The notes under the pieces were generated by a model. The model had not been told where the DNA came from. It did no database searches and worked only from the letters and a program-made list of their open reading frames with translations. 64,000 nt of DNA from Atopobiaceae bacterium (GTDB lineage: Bacteria; Actinomycetota; Coriobacteriia; Coriobacteriales; Atopobiaceae), in NCBI GenBank assembly GCA_017510785.1, contig JAFWMH010000037.1, positions 1-64,000 of the forward strand, written 5' to 3'. Made by a program: the position numbers and the translations under genes. Positions 59,918 through 64,000 of the stretch are shown here, one piece after another (positions within the stretch are counted from its first letter, which is position 1; every line of letters starts with the position of its first letter).

Positions 59918-60685
59918 ATGGCCTCGAGAGGTAGTGGACTGCTGGCTCGGCACGGCAAGGCAATTCGAGAAGGCATGCGCGACGGCGTTCCCATCGGGGC
60001 GGGCTACTTCGTCGTTGCCTTCTCGCTGGGAATTGCCGCGCGCGATGCGGGCCTTACGCCGTGGGAGGGTTTTATTGCAAGCTTGCTCAACAATGCGTCC
60101 GCTGGCGAGTATGCTGCCTTCACCCTTATGGCTGCGAATGCCTCCTATGTGGAGCTTGCTGTAGTCACGCTCATCGCGAACGCTCGGTACCTACTCATGA
60201 GTACGGCGCTCAGTCAGCGTTTCGCGCCCGAAACCGGTACCTTGCATCGCGTGCTTGTGGGCTTCGACGTAACCGATGAGCTGTTTGGCATCGCCATCGC
60301 ACGACCGGGTGCGGTTGATCCCTTTTATTCATATGGTGCCTTCGTTCCGGCGCTTTCCGGCTGGTCCGTTGGCACGGCCCTGGGCATCGTTATGGGAAAC
60401 GTTCTGCCGACGCGTGTGGTTAGCGCCCTTTCAGTCGCGCTCTACGGCATGTTCCTCGCGATCATTATTCCTCCGGCAAGACAAAACCGCGTCGTGCTGG
60501 GATGCGTTGTCGTGAGTTTTGTGGCAAGCCTCGTGTTTTCCGTTGCGCCCGCCTTGGCAGCGCTTTCGGCCGGTACGCGTACCATCATTCTTACGGTGGC
60601 CATATCTTCGGCGGCGGCATTGCTCTTCCCGGTAACCGACGAGGAGCTCCAACACGCTCAAGAGGAGGAAGCAGATGCAGCATAG
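59918..60685 (+). CDS. azlC: AzlC-type branched-chain amino acid exporter subunit
   Basis: 255 residues, membrane protein of the AzlC/YgaZ family. It shows the early GVPIGAGYFVVAFSLGIAA and the NARYLLMSTALSQRF motif typical of the family, with about seven hydrophobic helices. With its small partner AzlD it exports branched-chain amino acids (or their analogues). The start at MASRGSG follows GGGGAG; the frame is open 18 codons further up. azlD starts inside its last codons (11-nt overlap), so both are made together. Confidence 0.92.
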   Translation: MASRGSGLLARHGKAIREGMRDGVPIGAGYFVVAFSLGIAARDAGLTPWEGFIASLLNNASAGEYAAFTLMAANASYVELAVVTLIANARYLLMSTALSQRFAPETGTLHRVLVGFDVTDELFGIAIARPGAVDPFYSYGAFVPALSGWSVGTALGIVMGNVLPTRVVSALSVALYGMFLAIIIPPARQNRVVLGCVVVSFVASLVFSVAPALAALSAGTRTIILTVAISSAAALLFPVTDEELQHAQEEEADAA

Positions 60686-60983
60686 CTCGCTCGTGTACAT
60701 CGCCGTGATGTCGGCGGTTACGCTTTCGGTTAAAATCCTTCCTCTCACGCTCATCCGCCGGCCAATAAAGAGCCGCTTCATTCGCTCCTTCTTGTACTAC
60801 GTGCCGTATGTTACGCTGGCCGTGATGACGTTTCCGGCCATCGTGCAGGCAACGGACGTACCCATCGCAGGTGCTATTGCCCTCGTTGCCGGAATTGTAG
60901 CCGCCTGGTTCGGGGCGAGCCTCTTTCAGGTGGCCGCAACGTGCTGCGCTTTGGTTTTTGTAATCGAGCTGCTCCTGTTGTAG
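60675..60983 (+). CDS. azlD: AzlD-type branched-chain amino acid exporter subunit
   Basis: 102 residues with four hydrophobic helices, the usual size of AzlD/YgaH. Conserved family stretch: LPLTLIRRPIKSRFIRSFLY followed by YVPYVTLAVMTFPAI. It overlaps azlC by 11 nt and has the ribosome site GAGGAGG inside azlC. Confidence 0.92.
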   Translation: MQHSSLVYIAVMSAVTLSVKILPLTLIRRPIKSRFIRSFLYYVPYVTLAVMTFPAIVQATDVPIAGAIALVAGIVAAWFGASLFQVAATCCALVFVIELLLL

Positions 60984-61201
60984 ACAAAGCCGACCCACGA
61001 ACCTCGTCGTACGCTACAACAACCAAATGTCGCGCAATAAGCCTATTCGACAAATCCCTCGAACGGTTTTATCTGCAAGCTAAGCCCAAGCTCGAGGAGT
61101 ATTTCAGCCAGCTTGAGGCTTAATCCTTAGTGCACCGCCGCTACTGTTCCTCGCGCCAGTGGTCGAGCGATCGAGTTCGATGAGAGGGGTCCGTCCGTGA
61201 C
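60984..61201. other. Intergenic region with duplicated 3' end of the XRE gene
   Basis: 61141-61169 is an exact copy of the last 29 bp of the following gene (61202-61230), 61 bp apart. A plus-strand frame ends FDKSLERFYLQAKPKLEEYF and could be the tail of a lost gene, but there is no start or family match. Confidence 0.6.
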
Positions 61202-61657
61202 CTACTGTTCCTCGCGCCAGTGGTCGAGCGTGGGCAACAATGCTCCCATAAAGGAGACGGCCTCGTCCAGGCTCACGTTTGTGGCCTGTGCGAGGTATGG
61301 AGCCGACGTTTCGATGACGTCCTCCATGGTCGCATAGGTAAACCCGCCCTTGTCGTAGCACCATTTGCAAAAGTGATCGTTCTCGGAACCGTCCTCATTG
61401 GAGCCCCTCGGCATGTTTGGAACAGAGAAAGGCGTTCCGCAGCATTGGCATGCAGGTTCCTGTGGCAAGTCCAGCAAACGCATGACGGGCACATCGAGCA
61501 CGGAGGCGATGAGCTTCACCATGTCGATGTTGGGGGTTGTCTCACCATTCTCCCAGCGGCTCACGGCTTGACGGGTAACAAAGAGCTTGCGTGCCAGCTC
61601 TTCCTGGGTGAGCCCAGCGTCCTTACGCGCTTGCGCGAGTACAGCTTGCAGTGCCAT
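61202..61657 (-). CDS. XRE-family regulator with zinc-ribbon C-terminus
   Basis: 151 residues. Residues 1-65 are an XRE helix-turn-helix (ARKDAGLTQEELARKLFVTR, QAVSRWENGETTPN). Residues about 70-105 carry two CxxC pairs (CQCCG and CKWC) forming a zinc ribbon, followed by a helical tail. Proteins of this plan are common regulators in anaerobic Gram-positive bacteria; the ligand is not known. ATG start with AGGAGGAT upstream. It is divergent from the membrane GGDEF gene 240 bp away, a possible target. Confidence 0.9.
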   Translation of the reverse strand: MALQAVLAQARKDAGLTQEELARKLFVTRQAVSRWENGETTPNIDMVKLIASVLDVPVMRLLDLPQEPACQCCGTPFSVPNMPRGSNEDGSENDHFCKWCYDKGGFTYATMEDVIETSAPYLAQATNVSLDEAVSFMGALLPTLDHWREEQ

Positions 61658-61897
61658 AACAGATCCTCCTAAAACTTCGTAGCCCTATGTTTTGTTCAGT
61701 ATACGAGCCGTGGCCCCTCACATCACGCAACAGTTTGTTGCCGCGTGCAGCAACGTGGAGCTTCGCTGGTTTCGGGCCATCCTGCTTAGCCAACAACCGG
61801 CCGTGTGGAATATAATGACCGCTTTATATAAGCGCAACGGGCGTATTCATGCAAACCCGAAGCTTAAACGAACCAGGCGACCTGAGGAGGTGCAAGC
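61658..61897 (+). promoter_or_regulatory. Divergent promoter region, XRE gene / GGDEF gene
   Basis: TATAAT at 61811-61816 is a consensus -10 for the GGDEF gene, and GCTTTATATAAGC (61823-61835) just after it is a perfect palindrome suited to an operator. No clear -35. Confidence 0.45.
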
Positions 61898-63172
61898 ATG
61901 ACGTATTCGTTTGTCGCGCTGATCGCGGTGGCAATCCACCTTATCATTAACGTGGACGTTCTGCGCAAGGGCATCGACGACCACTTTCCGGCAGCGCAGG
62001 CCTACCGCAACTTCCTCTGCAGTGTTATTGTGTACCACCTCACCGACGCGTTTTGGGGCGTGCTGTACGAACAACACCTCGTTACGCTCGTGTTTGCCGA
62101 CACGATGGCCTACTTTGTGGCTATGGCGATTTCGATGTGGCTTTGGACGGCGTTTATCGTACGGCATCTCGATTGCGACGACCGGTTTCGCAAGGGGCTG
62201 GTTCATGCCGGTCGAACGATTTTTGCCTTGCAGATAATGGCGGTGGTGGCGAACCTCTTTACTCCCATACTGTTCCACTTTGACGCGGGAGGCGCGTACC
62301 ACGCGGACGTCGCTCGCAACGCGATGATGGTGCTTCAGTCATTCATGCTGTTCTTAACGGTTGCAAGTACGCTTACGGTGGCGGCGCGCACGGATGGCAT
62401 CAAGAGGCGCCATCACTTGGCGGTGGGCCTTGGTGGGGCCACGATGATGCTCTTTTTCGCAGCGCAGGTGTTTTTGCCGCTGCTGCCCATGTACTCCATT
62501 GGGTATTTGTTGGGCATATGCATGCTGCACACCTTTGTGGTTGAGGATGAGCGCGCAGAATACGTGCGTGCCTTGGAAGAGGCACTCAACCGAGCAGCGA
62601 CCCAACAGCGCGAGCTCGGCGCAACTCGCGAGATGGCGTACAGCGATCCGCTTACCCACGTAAAGAACAAGCGTGCCCACAAGGAGGCCGAGGAGCGCAT
62701 GGACCAGCGTATTGCTTCGGGTAGTGTGGCGCGGTTCGCGGTGGCGGTGTTTGACCTCAATAACCTGAAGGTTGTAAACGACACCTTGGGGCACGAAGCA
62801 GGAGATAATAGCATAGTGAGTGCGTGCAAAATCATATGCAGCTCATTTAAGCATAGCCCGGTCTTTCGCATCGGAGGCGACGAGTTCGTTGCGATTCTGG
62901 AGGGCGAGGACTACGCGGACCGTCACGAGCTCATCTCGGTATTCAACAATCGCATGGATGCGAACACCCGGCACAACGAGGACGTGGTTGTGTCGAGCGG
63001 CTTTGCGGATTTCGACGTGAACCGCGACCATGCCTATGGCGAGGTTTTCCAACGGGCAGACAACGCCATGTACCTGCGCAAACGCATGCTCAAGGCCATG
63101 GGTGGGCAAAGGGGTTCTCGCGATACGGGGATGTACCAAGGGACTCTTGGCGCCGTGGCGACCGCGACGTAG
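61898..63172 (+). CDS. Membrane diguanylate cyclase (GGDEF)
   Basis: 424 residues. About six or seven hydrophobic helices in the first 220 residues form an integral sensor, then a short helix (EEALNRAATQQRELGATRE) and a GGDEF domain (about 250-400). The domain has AYSDPLTHVKNKRA, FDLNNLKVVNDTLGHEAGDN and the intact RIGGDEF. No RxxD inhibition site is evident five residues upstream of the signature. It should make cyclic di-GMP in response to a membrane or small-molecule cue. ATG with GAGGAGG upstream. Third c-di-GMP protein of the window. Confidence 0.92.
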   Translation: MTYSFVALIAVAIHLIINVDVLRKGIDDHFPAAQAYRNFLCSVIVYHLTDAFWGVLYEQHLVTLVFADTMAYFVAMAISMWLWTAFIVRHLDCDDRFRKGLVHAGRTIFALQIMAVVANLFTPILFHFDAGGAYHADVARNAMMVLQSFMLFLTVASTLTVAARTDGIKRRHHLAVGLGGATMMLFFAAQVFLPLLPMYSIGYLLGICMLHTFVVEDERAEYVRALEEALNRAATQQRELGATREMAYSDPLTHVKNKRAHKEAEERMDQRIASGSVARFAVAVFDLNNLKVVNDTLGHEAGDNSIVSACKIICSSFKHSPVFRIGGDEFVAILEGEDYADRHELISVFNNRMDANTRHNEDVVVSSGFADFDVNRDHAYGEVFQRADNAMYLRKRMLKAMGGQRGSRDTGMYQGTLGAVATAT

Positions 63173-63226
63173 GGCCGTGGCGTGCCCGCGGGCCGGCGGT
63201 GTACGCGGCCGGCCCGTCCGGCGCGA

Positions 63227-64000
63227 CTAGGGCAGGCGATACGGCGGGCAGCTCAAAACGTCGCTTCCGGGGCATGCGTCGAGAACGGCCATGTTGCCCG
63301 CCGTAGCGAGAACGGGATACACGTTGTCGTTCACGATGGCGTTGTCGCCAACCTCCATATTGCCTTCGGTAATCGAAACCACGAGGTACTGCCAACGCCC
63401 TGCGGCAAGATCTGCTCCGGCGGTTGCGTCCCACAAGTCTTGGCTCGCGTTGTAACGCGCGGGCATGGGATAATAAAAGTCGTTGCCAAGTTCCCCATAC
63501 ACCCACGTGTGGTCGAATTGCCAAACCAACACGGAGGAGCTATCACCCACGGTTTTGTGGAGCGTTTCTTTCATGCGAGCTGATTTTTGCCACACGCCCG
63601 GGGTGCCGTTGCAGGTGTAGGCCGTTGCCGCTGCAATGGCCGCGATGCTCGCAAGCCAGGCGATTTGTTTTATCCCAATATGTGCGTCAATCCAGCGCAG
63701 CGGTGCGAGCCGACATGGTTGACCAGTGAGCTCGCAAGCGCCGAGCACGACGAGTGGCGCCAGCTGGAACCGATAATATCCCACGAACGTCGCGAAGCAG
63801 CACACTATATATATTGCGCCGCCAGCGATGACCAGCCAACGTCGCCGCGCCGCACGAGCGATCATAAAGATGGACCACAGCGCGAGAGGAAGTCCTACGA
63901 AAAATGATGACATGTGCGTGGTACTTGGATTGCCGCTCGAGATGTGCTTGACTATGGACATTCGCTCCGCATAGCCGTCGCTCGCCGCATGGAGGTAATG
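63227..64000 (-). CDS. Membrane protein, C-terminal part (5' end outside window)
   Basis: The frame stays open to the right edge, so this is the last ~257 residues of a larger protein. Several hydrophobic helices (FFVGLPLALWSIFMIA, RWLVIAGGAIYIVCCFATFV, IAWLASIAAIAAATAY) are followed by an external domain of about 120 residues (VLVWQFDHTWVYGELGND). The layout recalls polytopic GT39/dolichyl-mannosyltransferase-like glycosyltransferases with an extracytoplasmic C-terminal domain, but the catalytic part is not in view, so the family is a guess. Confidence 0.6.
   Translation of the reverse strand, partial: HYLHAASDGYAERMSIVKHISSGNPSTTHMSSFFVGLPLALWSIFMIARAARRRWLVIAGGAIYIVCCFATFVGYYRFQLAPLVVLGACELTGQPCRLAPLRWIDAHIGIKQIAWLASIAAIAAATAYTCNGTPGVWQKSARMKETLHKTVGDSSSVLVWQFDHTWVYGELGNDFYYPMPARYNASQDLWDATAGADLAAGRWQYLVVSITEGNMEVGDNAIVNDNVYPVLATAGNMAVLDACPGSDVLSCPPYRLP

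Noticed and set aside
61000-61123. Small plus-strand gene ending KPKLEEYFSQLEA
   Set aside because: No start with a ribosome site, overlaps azlD out of frame, and no homologous family recognised.
1-64000. tRNA or rRNA genes
   Set aside because: I looked for T-loop motifs such as GGTTCGAATCC and for rRNA landmarks and found none.

Overview
The window is GC-rich (roughly 60% by eye) with dense gene packing on both strands. It reads like an Actinomycetota genome of the class Coriobacteriia (Eggerthella/Slackia/Collinsella/Olsenella relatives). The clues are a MurT/GatD lipid II amidation pair, several large c-di-GMP proteins, Fe-S aldo/keto reductases, OFA-type MFS and solute-binding-protein regulators, and PASTA, DUF805 and DUF1275 proteins. 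The class is an inference; no rRNA, tRNA or CRISPR array is visible to anchor it.

Layout. 1-4.5 kb: a 1269-residue PAS/GGDEF/EAL/GAF/GGDEF protein and a GNAT acetyltransferase whose 3' end has been duplicated. 5.0-6.2 kb: a HipB-like regulator, a decayed hipA and a 176-bp nested palindrome. 6.3-16.3 kb: one 3329-residue nonribosomal peptide synthetase (A-T-C-A-T-C-A-T-R), which should release an aldehyde or alcohol. 16.4-25 kb: a redox block with three oxidoreductases (an Fe-S aldo/keto reductase, an AKR and an SDR), a VOC protein, a flavodoxin-like protein, an MFS transporter and two divergent LysR regulators, each with a recognisable T-N11-A operator. 25.1-32.4 kb: a signalling block with a hybrid histidine kinase overlapping a lipoprotein solute-binding protein, and divergently a 1044-residue REC-GGDEF-EAL-TM-GGDEF protein. 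32.6-37.6 kb: a DUF1275 membrane protein and an M13 metallopeptidase lipoprotein, flanked by two broken loci (an AAA-ATPase remnant and an HprK-like/ABC ATPase chimera). 37.9-40.2 kb: a PaeR7I/XhoI-like type II restriction-modification pair. 40.6-48.3 kb: an AKR, a UPF0126/TRIC channel, a PASTA protein, an EIIB-ROK fusion, a DUF805 protein, a UbiB-like kinase and a frameshifted small gene. 48.5-53.5 kb: a polar amino acid ABC transporter whose binding domain has an odd lobe order, a GNAT with a VPGT-type repeat, and a glycine-zipper protein. 53.7-56 kb: an SDR, a queuosine-precursor transporter under a preQ1-I riboswitch, and a phosphoesterase. 57-64 kb: murT-gatD, azlC-azlD, a zinc-ribbon XRE regulator, a membrane GGDEF protein and a membrane protein running off the right edge.

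The intergenic DNA is unusual. A family of 58-60 bp imperfect palindromes with a shared core occurs at least nine times in two subtypes. Subtype A forms dimers with a constant 12-bp spacer. There are also several local tandem arrays (17 bp x5, about 40 bp x3, about 110 bp x3, 37 bp) and two genes whose 3' ends have been partly duplicated. Low-complexity repeat inserts also sit inside proteins (NRPS, GNAT, PASTA protein, MurT). The two strongest candidates for something undescribed are the NRPS, whose loading A domain lacks the amino-acid-binding aspartate, and the palindrome family.
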